In this document: one piece after another, positions 12,427 to 23,800 of the stretch
Position numbering within the stretch: the first letter of the stretch is position 1
Layout of the letters: each line of letters starts with the position of its first letter
Source: Staphylotrichum longicolle
Lineage: Eukaryota > Ascomycota > Sordariomycetes > Sordariales > Chaetomiaceae
DNA: 64,000 bases
Reading direction: 5' to 3'
Assembly: GCA_019096155.1 (NCBI GenBank)
Contig: JAHCVI010000004.1
Span: 62,001-126,000 of the forward strand
Position numbers and translations under genes: made by a program
The notes under the pieces: model-generated
What the model saw: only the letters and a program-made list of their open reading frames with translations
Told to the model about the DNA's origin: nothing
Database searches by the model: none

Positions 12427-13739
12427 CTTTGCTGGTTCTGTTGTCGGTGGAACAGTCGAATCCCAACTTTGGCGTCCTGGGTTGGCCTCTCTTCAGCGTG
12501 GTGTTTTCCAGATTAAATTATTCCCAGCTGTGCTCTGCCCCTTGGGAAGAACCGCGTGTCTCCCAACCATGGCAGCCAGCATGCAGATATTGACAGCATT
12601 GCAACCCCGCTCGGCTCCGTGCTCTTGTGTTGGAAAACGAAATGAGATCAGCCGTTCAGTGACACCCCCATCGGACGTTCTGCAGTGTTCCGTGGCACCC
12701 CGCGGCAGTTGCAGACACACCTCAGTCCGAGACCCCGCAGCTGGGGCTCAGGCTGAGGTTGTCGTGACATTGCTCGTAACGCGACGGAAACGACTGCCAT
12801 GAGAAGAAACACGCCTGGAGGCACGGATAGGCGGAAAGCGTTACCCGTGGGGCGCGCGATCTCCGTTTGTGGAGATGCCAAGGGCAATACAACAGGGGCA
12901 GATGAGGGGCAGAGGGTCCTGAAGCGATTCGCGGCAAAAGGGTTCAGGCTGGGGACTCGGAGCGTGATGCGGACATGACTGACGAATATGAAGAGTCGTA
13001 GGTTTATCGTGAATCATACTTGAATAGCTGCTAGGGGTATTCCATTGACAGTTCGTGTTTTTGGTTCCTCGCCACGAAATTCCAAGCAACGTAGTCGGTG
13101 CATGATATGGACGGGTCGTACCAATAACCCCTACCTCTGGCAGCCCAGGGCAAGGAATCAGGACCCCGCTGCTAGCCGTGACAGGGGCTTGACGATCCCA
13201 GCGCCCGCCAGCCCGTTCTGGCTCAGGGCTGATACTCTCCCTCGTGGATCTCCACGTGGGCTTTGGAGCCGCCAGCTGACCAGTTCGCCATGGGCTTCTG
13301 CCGAACCTGTGTGTGCCTGCTCACACTTTAGACTCCCGAACTTGGGGAAGCTGTCAGCCTCCAAGCTCAGGTTCGGAACTCGGAATGCGCCCCCCTGTCC
13401 ATGCATTGGTCCCCTTCCCGGCAGTGAGCAGTCCGGGCTGGCGTCATCATGGCCGACCTCCCGGCCTCCTCCCTTGCGCCTGTCATGGTCTGAGGATCTC
13501 GCTAGCAGACTCCTGCAGCCCGCCTATGTTCAAATAGCCTTGGCAACAGCTGATGCGGCTGGTCCCGACTGTTTGTAATCCCGCACTTTGCCATCCTCTC
13601 GTCCTCCCCTCTCTCGTCTCTCCCCGCAAGCCAGTCTCGATACCATCTACTTCTGACATTTCAGCTCTCCTTCAGCTCCATCTCGGCACGATTCCAACCA
13701 AGCAGAGACAGTCAAGAGCCGTCAAGACGAGCAGCAGCG
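12427..13739. other. Divergent promoter region, ALDH / decarboxylase-like gene
   Basis: About 1.3 kb shared by two divergently transcribed genes, consistent with co-regulation. Pyrimidine-rich tracts precede the start at 13740. No ORF has family features. Confidence 0.55.
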
Positions 13740-14905
13740 ATGGCCCAGAAAACACCCAAAGGCACCATCGCCATTGAGGAAGCCGTACTCAACCCTGCCG
13801 GTCTCTCATGGATCGCCGGCTCTGCTTCTCTCTTCAACCCAGGCGAAACCTCCTCAACTCCATCTGAGAAGTCGCCCAGCAACAACCTGAATCAGCTCCT
13901 CCTCGACATCCATCATGAACGTCTCGCTCAAATGGACGCCCACGGCGTTGAATATATGCTCCTCTCCTTGACATCTCCGGGAGCACAGGGTGAGTCCGAC
14001 GCGGCCAAGGCACGGGCTCTAGCCACCGAAACAAACGACTGGCTTGCCGCTCAAGTTGCCCAGAACCCGGCGCGGTTCGGTGCGTTTGCTGCTGTGTCGA
14101 TGCACAATGCCGAGGACGCTGTTGCTGAGGCCACGAGGGCGGTCAAGGAACTCGGCATGTTTGGTGTCATGCTAAACGACTACCAAGTCGTGGCCGAGGG
14201 GGGTGATGCAGAGGGGAAGAAGTACTATGATGCGGCCGAGTTCAGGCCCTTTTGGAAGGCCATTGAGGAGCTGGACGTGCCAGTGTATTTCCACCCGCGT
14301 TATCCGCAAGCAAAGGATCTGGAACCGGGGACGCGGTACGGTGACAGGAAGCAGATCTTGGGGGCGGCAGTGCAGTTCCACCTGGATTTGAGCATGCACC
14401 TGTATGCCCTCTGCTCGAGCGGCGTGTTTGACGAATTTCCCAAGCTGCAAGTCTTGGCCGGCCACCTGGGCGAGGGGTGAGTCCAGAGTCCGTCTCTAGG
14501 AGACAAGAACGACGCCAGCTAACAAGACGACAGAATTCCGTTCAACTTGTGGCGGGCGGACCACTGGTACAACAAGCCGGTCAAAAAGGCCACAAGACCT
14601 TCCAAGGAGGACTACAGTTACTATTTTACGCACAACATCTCCATCACCACCTCAGGTAACTTCAACACGGCTGGCTTGAAGTTTTGCATCGACCAGATCG
14701 GTGCAGAGCGCTGTCTCTATTCGATCGGTAAGCCACTTGTTTCCAAGGGTGGGACTCTCAGACTCACAAAGCCGCAGACTACCCCTACGACAGCATCGCC
14801 GAAGCTCAGTATTGGTGGCTGACGGTGGACTTGCCTGCGGAGCAAAAGAAGTTGGTGGCGCGGGAGAATGCTATCAGGTTATTCAAGCTTCCGCTGGAGC
14901 TCTAG
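13740..14905 (+). CDS. Amidohydrolase-family decarboxylase, 2,3-dihydroxybenzoate decarboxylase-like
   Basis: A TIM-barrel, metal-dependent nonoxidative decarboxylase of the ACMSD / gamma-resorcylate / 2,3-dihydroxybenzoate group; 2,3-dihydroxybenzoate would give catechol. It has 352 residues in exons 13740-14476, 14534-14727 and 14778-14905. N-terminal IAIEEAVLNP carries the metal-binding Glu (residue 13). As in known fungal 2,3-dihydroxybenzoate decarboxylases, Ala rather than His follows at the second ligand position. PVYFHPRYP gives the metal-binding His (about residue 185), VLAGHLGEG follows, and the Asp ligand lies in LYSIDYPYDS (about residue 311), split by the second intron. All metal positions look intact. 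Its pairing with a salicylate-hydroxylase-like enzyme and an ALDH supports an aromatic-acid-to-catechol route. Related substrates such as resorcylates cannot be excluded. Confidence 0.88.
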
Positions 14906-15540
14906 TTGCGCGTGCCAATGTCGAGCTGTCTGGCTACTTCCTGCTGTATTCGTATTCCAATGGCTAGATGTCAGCATTCTCAAGACAATGGGTTCACTTG
15001 TTGTTGTTTGGGCTATTAACCGACCATGCCGTTCCGTCGGGGTCAATATATTCCTGTAAGCTGAACTCCCTTGTTGTTCACCACGGAACTCCCCTTCTTC
15101 TCCTCGACCAAAACCGAGCCGACGTGTTGGGGCCTTACAATTATTCGAAGCGAAGCCCCTGAATTCAGGGGTAACACCCACCGAGTTGCGCAAGGTTCCC
15201 CTCGTTCAGCAGCAACCACCGCTCCATGAATAAACCCCTTTACCAAGCCTTTTGATGAAACCCTCCTGGTATTCCAAGATTTTGGGGTCATACCCGTTAT
15301 TGCCAAGCCTCTCGCCCAGAATATTTCCATGTTTACCCTGTACAGGCAGAGTGCAGAGCGCAACATCATCTCCTAACTCCCAAGACTCGATGAATTAGCC
15401 GCCACCATTTCAAGCCGTACCCGCACAAAGTTGTTTTTTCAATTTCTTGACTTGCTTCTCAGTTTGGTAAACTCGAATCTCTATCGTAAGCGTCGAGGCT
15501 ACTTCAGAGTCAACCAGATCTTGTCTCGACTGAGTTCAAA
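14906..15540. other. Intergenic region / xylanase promoter
   Basis: 3' flank of the decarboxylase and 5' flank of the xylanase. It contains GGCTAG (14962-14967) and, close to the xylanase start, TTAGCC (15395-15400), both fitting the XlnR/XYR1 core GGCTAR. Confidence 0.5.
15395..15400 (-). promoter_or_regulatory. Candidate XlnR/XYR1 binding site
   Basis: TTAGCC on the + strand is GGCTAA on the - strand, the core recognised by the fungal xylanase activator XlnR/XYR1. It sits about 140 bp before the xylanase ATG, a normal distance. A six-base motif is common by chance, so this is suggestive only. Confidence 0.4.
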
Positions 15541-16813
15541 ATGCAGCTTCCGTTGCTCACGATTCTTCTTGCGACTGTCAGTCCAGCAACAGGCCAGTTA
15601 GATAAACTGGCCAAAGCTGCTGGCCTGAAGTACTTTGGAACCGCTGTCGACAACCCATCACTCAACAACCAAGCCTATATGCGGATTGCGCGGAACTCGG
15701 ACGAGTTCGGATCCATCACGCCGGCAAACGGCCAGAAATGGAGCAGTACCGAGAGCAGCCAGGGTCGGTTCTCCTACGGGAGCGGTGATGCCATTGCCAG
15801 TGTTGCGAAACAGTCAGGGCAGCTGCTTCGCTGTCACACTTTGGTCTGGCATAACCAACTCCCGAGCTGGGGTCAGTCCGCCGTCGAGGTGCTGCCGTCA
15901 ATTGCTGACACCGCGAACAGTAGGTAGTTCGTACAGCAGAGATCAGATGCAGCGCATCATCGCGGCTCATATTCAGAACGTTGCGGGGCATTACAAGGGC
16001 CAGTGCTATGCATGGGACGTGGTGAACGAGGCGTTCGAGGACGACGGCAAGTTTCGTCAAAATCCCAGTATGTCAGACCATATCACTCCAAATTCACTAT
16101 GAAGACTCACCCGCCCCAGTGTACCGCGCAATGGGGGTTGATTTCATCACCCACTCTTTCAAAACGGCCGCCCAAACAGACCCCGCGGCCAAGCTCTACT
16201 ATAATGACTTCAACATAGAGCGCTGTTGCAACGCCAAGATTAATGCAACCCTCTCTATGCTCAAGACAGTCATTGCTGCTGGTGCCCCGATCCACGGTGT
16301 CGGCATGCAGGGCCACTCGCGGGTGGGCAAGTCGCCGTCTAAGCGGGAGATGAAGGAGACGATGGCCAAGTTCTCGGAACTGGTGGACGAGGTTGCGTTC
16401 ACAGAGGTCGACATCAGGCATACAAAACTGCCCGTGTCGGCAGAGGACAGAGAGCAGCAGGGGAGGGATTACGTCGAGGTTGTTGGGGCGTGCTTGGAGA
16501 CGCCGAAGTGTGTGGGGGTTACGGTGTGGGATTTTACGGATCAGGTGCGCCATGTTCCCGTGAGGTGGTGACGCAACGTTGGTGCGAGATTATGCTGACC
16601 ATCCTGGTTGGGGGTTTCCAGTACTCCTGGATCCCGAGTCAGTATCCCGGGGAGGGGGAAGCGTGTCTCTTTGACAAGAATCTCGCCAAGAAGCCGGCGT
16701 ACACTGCAGTGGCCACTTTGCTTCAAAGCGCCGCAACGGCAGGTCTCAGAAGTTCAGCAACTGTCACACCTGCCGGGAAGAAAGAGGCCATCATGGCGAC
16801 GTGGACGGGCTGA
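15541..16813 (+). CDS. Secreted GH10 endo-1,4-beta-xylanase
   Basis: Hydrolyses internal beta-1,4 bonds in plant xylan; secreted. It has 364 residues in four exons: 15541-15871, 15921-16067, 16120-16544 and 16622-16813. A signal peptide (MQLPLLTILLATVSPATG) leads directly into the GH10 fold. Family marks are FGSITPANGQKW, LRCHTLVWHNQLPSW, the acid/base Glu in WDVVNEAF (about residue 146), YYNDFNIE, GVGMQGH, the nucleophile Glu in FTEVDIRH (about residue 255), VTVWDFTDQYSW and KPAYTAV. There is no cellulose-binding module; the protein ends with a short Ala/Ser/Thr-rich tail, a size typical of single-domain fungal GH10. The acceptor of the first intron could be CAG at 15920 or TAG three bases later. 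A GGCTAA site upstream suggests XlnR-type induction. A 12-bp repeat array follows the stop almost at once. Confidence 0.95.
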
Positions 16814-16816
16814 TAT

Positions 16817-16907
16817 GACTGTGTCTTTGACTGTGTCTTTGACTGTGTCTTTGACTGTGTCTTTGACTGTGTCTTTGACTGTGTCTTTGACTGTGTCTTT
16901 GACTGTG
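16817..16907 (+). repeat. 12-bp tandem repeat, about 7.5 copies
   Basis: Seven exact copies of GACTGTGTCTTT (16817-16900) followed by a partial copy, GACTGTG. It starts three bases after the xylanase stop codon, so it probably lies in the 3' UTR. The copies are identical, which points to recent slippage or an actively changing minisatellite. The unit length is a multiple of three, so all frames stay open through it. Confidence 0.95.
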
Positions 16908-18020
16908 GCAGCGGCAGGACGTTGGCGACGAATCCAGACCGCGCCTCACGCAATCGACGATTATGTCCAGATGCATGGTGTGGCCAAGGTTGTTTTGGGA
17001 GAAAATCTGTCACTTGTCAATCCAAGTTCCATCCCCTGCATAAACCCGTAAAAACTCGGCAGGAAGCCGCAAAATGCAAGAAAATGGGGCACGGAGACAA
17101 ACACCAGAGTGGCTGAAGCATGGTCGTCGTAGAGTGCAGACAGCAATGGGTATATTTACGTCCCTGTTAGTAACAAACTCCAAGATTTGAGACCCGGTTA
17201 TTACTGTACCTACAGGTGCGAGCTGGACCTTCAGTGTCCTGGCAGCTGGCTTGCATAACCAGGTGTTAACTCGGCAAGGGAGCTAAAAAAAACATGTACA
17301 TGATAGGTACTTGGCTCCATGGTTCCAACTCAACCCCATGCTCAAGCGTTCCAGGGTCCACAAGTTCACAGTAATGAAGAATTATCAGATACTTGATAGT
17401 GTGAGCTGTCTTTGCGCACTGTCACCCTGGCGACTTGCAGGTTCACCTGGGCGTGCCAGCACTCCTCTAGGTAGGTTGGCCGAAGGGTCCCCAATACACC
17501 TCGACCCGATTTCAAGTGAACGGGTCAGACATCACGTTGACCTGTCGCCAGTCGGATTCCTTAATCTAAGACAGTGACTATGCAATATTGTTTCAAACGC
17601 GAGCAAGAGACACTGGAGGCAAGGGATGCGTCCCGCTCATGTTGGAGTGTTGCGAGCAAACTGCTGATCAACCAGTGATCTTAAGCATTCGCAGTCGCTC
17701 GGCTCAAGGCCGTGAACATCATCGCCGTTCTGATTGGTAAACCACTGGTCAAATGATCATGAAATGTTGCGGTGGTGCGAGAACCTGGCTTGCACACGAT
17801 ACTGTGCGAGTTTTCCAAAGATAACGCCTACCCCGGACCAAGCGACAAGACATCCTGGGCTGAGAAGGATGTACCAACATGAATGGAGTTTTGTCCAGGT
17901 GTGATTGTGACAGTGCTCGAGAAAAAAGAACATAAATCGAGGAAACGCCTGCCCCAGATTCTGCGTTGAGGACTGAAACCTCCATCAGCAGCTTGTGGGC
18001 ATATCGCATTGGTCGTTTCC
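16908..18020. other. Intergenic region upstream of the terpene synthase
   Basis: No recognised gene. One ATCTGATAA motif occurs on the - strand (TTATCAGAT at 17392-17400). About one such 9-mer is expected by chance in a window of this size, so I do not treat it as functional on its own. Confidence 0.5.
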
Positions 18021-19370
18021 ATGGCCGTCACCGCCGCTTCGGAGCTACGAATTAGGCTCAAAAAAGAAACCCTCCGTCTTCCGCCGCTTCAGCGCCTGTG
18101 TTCAGACAGATCCATCGAGATCAGTCCCTACTACGACCGGCTCAAGGACACGGTTGAGGCCCGATTTGACCAGTGGTTCACCGAGCCTGACATTCGAAGA
18201 AAAGCGAGAGAGCTTGATCTGGCGTACTTCAATGCCACGTTTGTCAATACGTTTCCGTTCCAGACGTTCTGATAATTGACTGTTGGCAGTTGGTACCCAC
18301 ATGCTTCCTTCGAGTGTCTTCTGACCATGACATGGTTCACCATCTGGATCTTCATCTGGGACGACGGCATCGAGGACACAGCGACCGTCAACTCAGACGA
18401 AAACTTCGATCTGGAATCGCTGCACCAGCAGGCACTCCAGTACATCGCGTTCCACCTAGGACTGGGTGACAGCGAAGTTGAGCCTGTCCCTCCAACCAGG
18501 TATTGCGGCCTGTTCAAGCATGCAGCCAAACCCCTGAGAACCGCTTGTACCGTCAATTGGAGACGCGAGTTCTACCAGCATCTCGCGTGGTACATGAAAT
18601 GCTGCGAGGTGGAGCATCAGTTTGTCCGGTCTGGCTCCCTGCCGACTGTGTCTGAATACTGGAACCACCGGCTTGGGACATCGTCCATTGACGCATACAG
18701 CGCACTCGCTGAGTACATACATGTTTTGATCGCTATTTTTTTTTCCAGCGTCTAGGCTCTGACAGTGAATGGGACAGGTACATGAGTGGTGGGTGCATCC
18801 CCCAACAGCTGTTCGACACAGACGCAATGAGGACGATGGCTGGAGTCCAACCGTCACATCATTACGTAGGACAACCCATAATCGAGAATGAAGGGAGACT
18901 CACACCATATTTACAGGCTGAACGATCTGCTCTCTCTTCGGAAGGAAATGGTACACGGGCACTCCAATCCCCAAATATGTTGACTCAGCTAACAACCGCG
19001 CAGCCTACCAGTCTACACACATTGGTGCCCATCATGTTGCGAGAGAGACAGGAATTTGAACGAGGTCGTTCGAATTTTGGTCGACTCACTCCAAGTGTCC
19101 AAAGACAATCTCGAGAGAGCAGCAGGGCAGTTGCTTGACATGGTAGCAGACGACACTACAGCCAAGTCTTTGGTTGCGAAGTATGTTGAGTGCTTCCGAA
19201 CCAATATTGCCGGCAACTATTGGTGGTCGTGAGTTTTCCTTGACTGCGATCATAGCATCCTGCTGACAATGGGTACACAATGGCCCAGGCTGAAATGCAA
19301 CCGGTATGGCATTGCAAAGGACGTTCAGGACGACGGGTCTCTGATCAGCGCTCTGAGGGAGTTTCAGTAG
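18021..19370 (+). CDS. Class I terpene synthase (sesquiterpene-type), frame broken in exon 5
   Basis: Would ionise and cyclise a prenyl diphosphate (probably farnesyl diphosphate) with Mg2+. Six exons fit: 18021-18238, 18290-18712, 18778-18844, 18894-18950, 19004-19228 and 19289-19370. The metal-binding Asp-rich motif is WDDGIED (about residues 96-102) and the NSE triad is NDLLSLRKE (about residue 246). The end reads NYWWSLKCNRYG, as in the family. Exon 5 starts in the frame of HTLVPIMLRE, but the conserved continuation NLNEVVRILVDSLQ lies in another frame; the switch is at a GAGAGAGA run (19040-19048). Exon lengths total 1072 nt, two short of 358 codons, so loss of one GA unit explains everything. 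No splice choice keeps both blocks. It is either a recent pseudogene or a sequence error. Confidence 0.8.
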
Positions 19371-19543
19371 GACGTGGGTGGGCTTGCTCCGGGAAAAACT
19401 CCTCATCCGATGATTTCCTAGCGAGACACTGAGGGAACACCAGTCCAGCTTCCTCCAATTGGAGAAGTATTGATGCCTCCCCTGTTGTGACGTCCCAACC
19501 CTGAGATTCCGTACCTCAAATGACACTCATGATGAATCGCTCA

Positions 19544-20885
19544 TCAAGGTCCTGTCTGAAGAATTAATTTATTTGAAGACTGTTGGCCCCTAACCGGGGG
19601 CAACGAAATAGGCATGCACGTTCTGGCTTCAGTGAGCAAGCTCAGGCGCTGTAGGCGCCATGAATGTAAACGTCCTTGGAGACATAGATATTCATCCCGT
19701 CCTTGTCGCCTCTTGTCCCCCTCCTTGTCCCTCCTTGTCCTGTTCAGGTCGAGACTGGTGGTGTTGAGGTGGCGCTCGTCCAGCGTGTTGAACTGTTTGG
19801 AGGCGCTCAGACTCTTCTTGACGTCGCTGACGAGGGCGCGGAGGACGGGAATCGAGGCGGCGATGATGGTGAGGGTGCCTTCGGTGCCTCCCCAGATGGT
19901 GACGGCCACGGTCTCGGCTGTTCCGAGTCAGAGAAGTGACACTCAGTATGATCTCAGCATGGTGGACTACGTACCCGGGTCGCCGGTGAGTTTGGGAAGC
20001 ATGACCATCTTGACAAATGACGCAGCGCCGGCGCTGTGTGATGTGTTAGTTGAGAAGTCCAGACTCGGGGCAACACGCAGTAACAGCATCTTACACAATG
20101 CCCATGCTCATGGCAACTGCGACACCAAGTCTCTCCTTAACGTTCAGTGCCGGCCGCATGTTGAAGAGAATGGTCCAAGGCAGAAGCGCCAGGATGATGT
20201 CGGCAGAGCCAGACCAACCTGGCCAAATGGGTCAGCCACGACAAGCCCTTTCTAAGTGATGGTTCAGGGGAACTCACCGGCCGACCACTGATAGAAATAC
20301 ACAATGATCTTTCCGTCAATGCATTTGCCTTCGACCTCAGGCTCCCAGATCTTGTTAAACGGCTGGCACTTGACCCACATCAACAGCATAGCGACGCCGA
20401 GGATGGCGTTGACAGTGATGATGATGAACCAGATGAACCACTTGACCCAGCCCGTGCAAAGCCTGAGCATGGTCAAGCCGAAAGACGTCTTGCTCCAGGC
20501 GGCCGAGAGGACGGAGAAGAAGCCAGCGTAGACGGCGATGTAGGACATGTTCGTCCCCTTGGGCATGTCATACGCATTCAGACCGTAGCCAAGAGTCACG
20601 CAGCGCGAGGTGGTGGCGGCCGAAATCAAGAAGGCGACCTGTGAGGCAGCGTCAGCTCGGGGTCTCGGGGGGGTGTCCAGGCATTCGCGGGAGGGCTCCT
20701 ACCCATGATGCGATGAGGACGTAGTCGTCCCACCACATCTTGCGGCCGCGATACACCTTGCAGTAGACTCTCAGGCCGAGGAAGATGCCGGAGAGGACAC
20801 AGAGAAGCCAGAAGACGATGTTGAGCTGCGGGCCATAGTCGACGTGCGGCAGGCCGTCGTCGGCCGGCTCAGCTCTTGGTGCCAT
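19544..20885 (-). CDS. PTH11-like seven-TM membrane protein (fungal rhodopsin-like domain)
   Basis: Integral membrane protein of the large fungal family that includes PTH11-type surface sensors; ligand and role are unknown. It has 366 residues in five exons: 20885-20703, 20638-20278, 20218-20095, 20033-19975 and 19917-19544 (introns 57-64 bp, phases agree). Family marks are LRVYCKVYRGRKMWWDDYVL, KTSFGLTMLRL, WVKCQPFNKIWEP, the GWSGSADIILALLPW helix, KERLGVAVAMSMG and AVTIWGGTEGTLTIIAASIPVLRAL. Another Met at 20900 could be used. The tail after DKEG is odd: the next frame reads GMNIYVSKDVYIHGAYSA then a stop, which looks more like the family's usual C-terminus than the Arg-rich tail in the continuous frame. 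A small indel near 19705-19745, a repetitive GGACAAGG stretch, is possible. Confidence 0.85.
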
Positions 20886-23800
20886 CCAAGTGACCCCCAT
20901 GTCGTGAGATGTCGTGAACTGACCGAGATGAGGTGCGGCCAAGACGGGTCGGGCGGGAGCGGCTCTGCAGTGTGCTGCAAGGTATCTTGGCTGACGAGAC
21001 CCAAAGGCTCGGGTTCGGAGAGATTCTTCAATCCCGTTCACAGAGTCTTCTGGAAGGAAAAGAGAAGGCTGGCGAGCGTCAACCGTCGGTCGTCATCTTC
21101 GTGGGCGGTTGCAGTCTTCAAAAGCCAAAAACCCAGTGTCAGCAAAATTGTTGTGGCAAGCCCCCAGGCAGGCTGGAAAGGGCCCGTGAACAACGCTTCG
21201 CGGCGGGGGCTTCCTGTTTGACCTGGGGCCTCATCTCCCATTTGCTTGCCGGCGCTGTCCCCGTGGGGCCACACGCGAGCCGGCGCCGTTAGCGACGCCG
21301 CTATCCCGAGTTAGTTCTCAACGCCGCGGGACTCTAGCGGCGCACGGACAGCAGCGAAGAGGGGATTTGGTGGGATTGTCTGGAGACTGCGGCTTGGCAA
21401 CGCGCGACCCCTGGCCCACCCGAGCTGCTGTTCCATGGACGCCTTTGCCCCGGGCATTGTGGAGGTGCAGGGGCCGGCCCGCCTTGGGACACGCAAGAAC
21501 CGGGTACGCGAACAAGCTCAAAGAGCAAGCTGGAGTTGCTGTCGACTCGCGACCTCTCGGGTCTTGCCGAGTGACAGAGCAGCGGTATCAACGGCAAGCG
21601 CCCTTCTTGGTGTTGTTGTCAGTTCGCTCTTCGGACGGCAGCGCGCTCAGGCTCCGTTTCGTATCCGTATGTTAGTCACAGAATCGTCACAGCACCGCAT
21701 TTGTTTCGGCGTCGTGCGTCTGCACTAATCCAGGGGCCTTAGGGTATGAGAAAAAGCCGGGCTTCTCAACAGAATCACCGAATCAGTGTCTGTGTTGCGG
21801 CTCCCCCAGTTCCCCAGGCATGCACGGCATGGTATACACGTGTAGAATTTCCGCGGCAGTGAGCGAAACCCTTGCGCGCACGGTCTGGGCACAGCTTCGG
21901 GAGGATCCCGACCTTGGAACTTTGGTTCGCCAGCGAGCCCACGCCGATCAGGTTTGACTGCCGAGGGCAGACGGTTGGTCTGAAAAGACTCTGGCCTCAG
22001 GGCGCCGCGCCTGGTCCCAAATGGATATCAAGAAGTCTTGGACCAGACCACGTGGGACACCATTTGATCTGGCGCGACGTTCTCGAAGGGTTCAGCATGA
22101 ACAAAACCTTCCTGCCCGGCAAGGCGGCACCCTAACGAAATCTAGTCCGTTCGTTTTTCGTCTTCCAGACCGTCTCTTTCTCTGCCGTGCAAATTAGCTT
22201 GGCTTACAAAAGACACTAACGTTGGTTCTCAATCTGGAAATGCCGTAGTCGTCCCATGGGTGGCCTGGACAAAAGCTTTGAGGCGCTCTTTGCCAACGTC
22301 TTGACAACGGATCGACCTATGATTTCCCTCGCCAAGCGGATGGATCTCCCGAGCGGGGCAATTGCGTGTGTTGGAGAGGACTGTGCACACCAGCAGACCA
22401 GAAAAGGACTGGCTTTCACGCCACTGGTTCGTCGTTCCGTCCTGCGGAGGCTCACCAAACAGGAAACCGGTGCTTTGGTCTGGCGCAAAGCACAGACTTT
22501 GCGGTTCGCGGCAGGCAAGTCCCGGCTGCGAAATCCGAGTGTCGTCCCCGGATTGTCGAAACCATTTTCCCAGATCCACCAGACCATTCCCCTGCAATCA
22601 TGGAGTTGCGACCTTGCGGCATCACCGTCAGCTGGGGCATTTCTAGTCGTGACATTATCGTTTAGACATGGCGGTTAGCTCGCATGGCTCCATCGCGAAT
22701 TTCTGCGCGGAAGACCCGTGCGGAAACTCCAGTCTCCTCTTCCGAGAACCTTTTGAGAGACACCGACGATTGACGATCCCCAGCACCAGGTGACAGTGGT
22801 CGCTCAACCCAGGCAGAACTGCTTGCAAGTGGTTGGTGGCTGTGCTTTGTCTTACCCCTGAGCTCCTGCCGTGAGCTCCTGCCCTGAGCTCCTGGGACCA
22901 GTCTTGCTCCACAGGTCAAACAAAATCTCAGGAGTCAGGATGCATGATCCCTTGTCGGCTCGTCGGTGCGTGCGAGTACGTGAAGGACACACACGGGGAC
23001 GACGCCTGTCAGATGTTGCGTATGAACTCGACACCTTGGCTTCGGAGTCGTTGACCAGGAAGTTCTCACTCGCCATTTGACTTGTTGCCTCCCGCAAGAA
23101 CTTGCCCCTAAGTCCGCTGCCAACGCAACAATCTTGTGCACAGTATCTGTGAGAGCGGTGTCATCAAATGAAGCGAGAATCTCCGGTTGCTGAATCCAGA
23201 GCCAGGCTTGAGCAATATGTGCATGACGGGAAATGCAAAGTCCAATGGCATCATTCAGTCGCCAACAAACAGACCAAGACAATAAGACTTGAGACTGCCG
23301 TCCAAGTTGCCATGCACATTTGAGGTTTGACTGAGGCACCGCAAACCAAGGAATTCTAATGTCTTGTGCCGAAGGTTTCACATGCGGGCAACCTGTGCGT
23401 GAGTAAGGAAATGCCAATGTGGTCCAGTTGATAGACCTTGCCCCTCTTCTCTCCAGTGCCCTGGTCTAATCCTCCCGCTGAAGTCGTCAGGCTGCGTAGC
23501 ATGATGATGCTGTGATACTGGAACTTGAAAATAGTATGCTGGAACTAATTATTTCGAGCGACAGAAGAAACCTACACATCTAGGGGGGGGGAAATAACCT
23601 GAAGTCAAGTTGAAACCTGGTACCCAGTTACCTGGGGAATGTTGGATGAGGGGGAAACCCGCAGAAAACCTGAACTTGTTATCTTCACGGTATAGAGGCA
23701 GGGGTCTCGGCTGAGGTAGATAAGGTAAGTCAACTGAAGCTTTGTCACCAACGTTGTCAAAGAACCTGAACCGCTGGACTTGAGAGGAGACCAATGCTTG

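Noticed and set aside
16608..17051. + strand ORF with a LTVS repeat overlapping the xylanase 3' end
   Set aside because: Its repeat is the translation of the 12-bp tandem array in the 3' flank; the real last xylanase exon ends at 16813 in another frame.
18951..19043. A longer intron in the terpene synthase that would remove the frame break
   Set aside because: It would delete the conserved HTLVPIM block and leave only a few residues between the NSE motif and the next helix, too short for the fold.
21290..22680. Possible transposable-element relic
   Set aside because: No transposase, integrase or reverse transcriptase motif, no terminal repeats and no AT-rich RIP signature could be seen.
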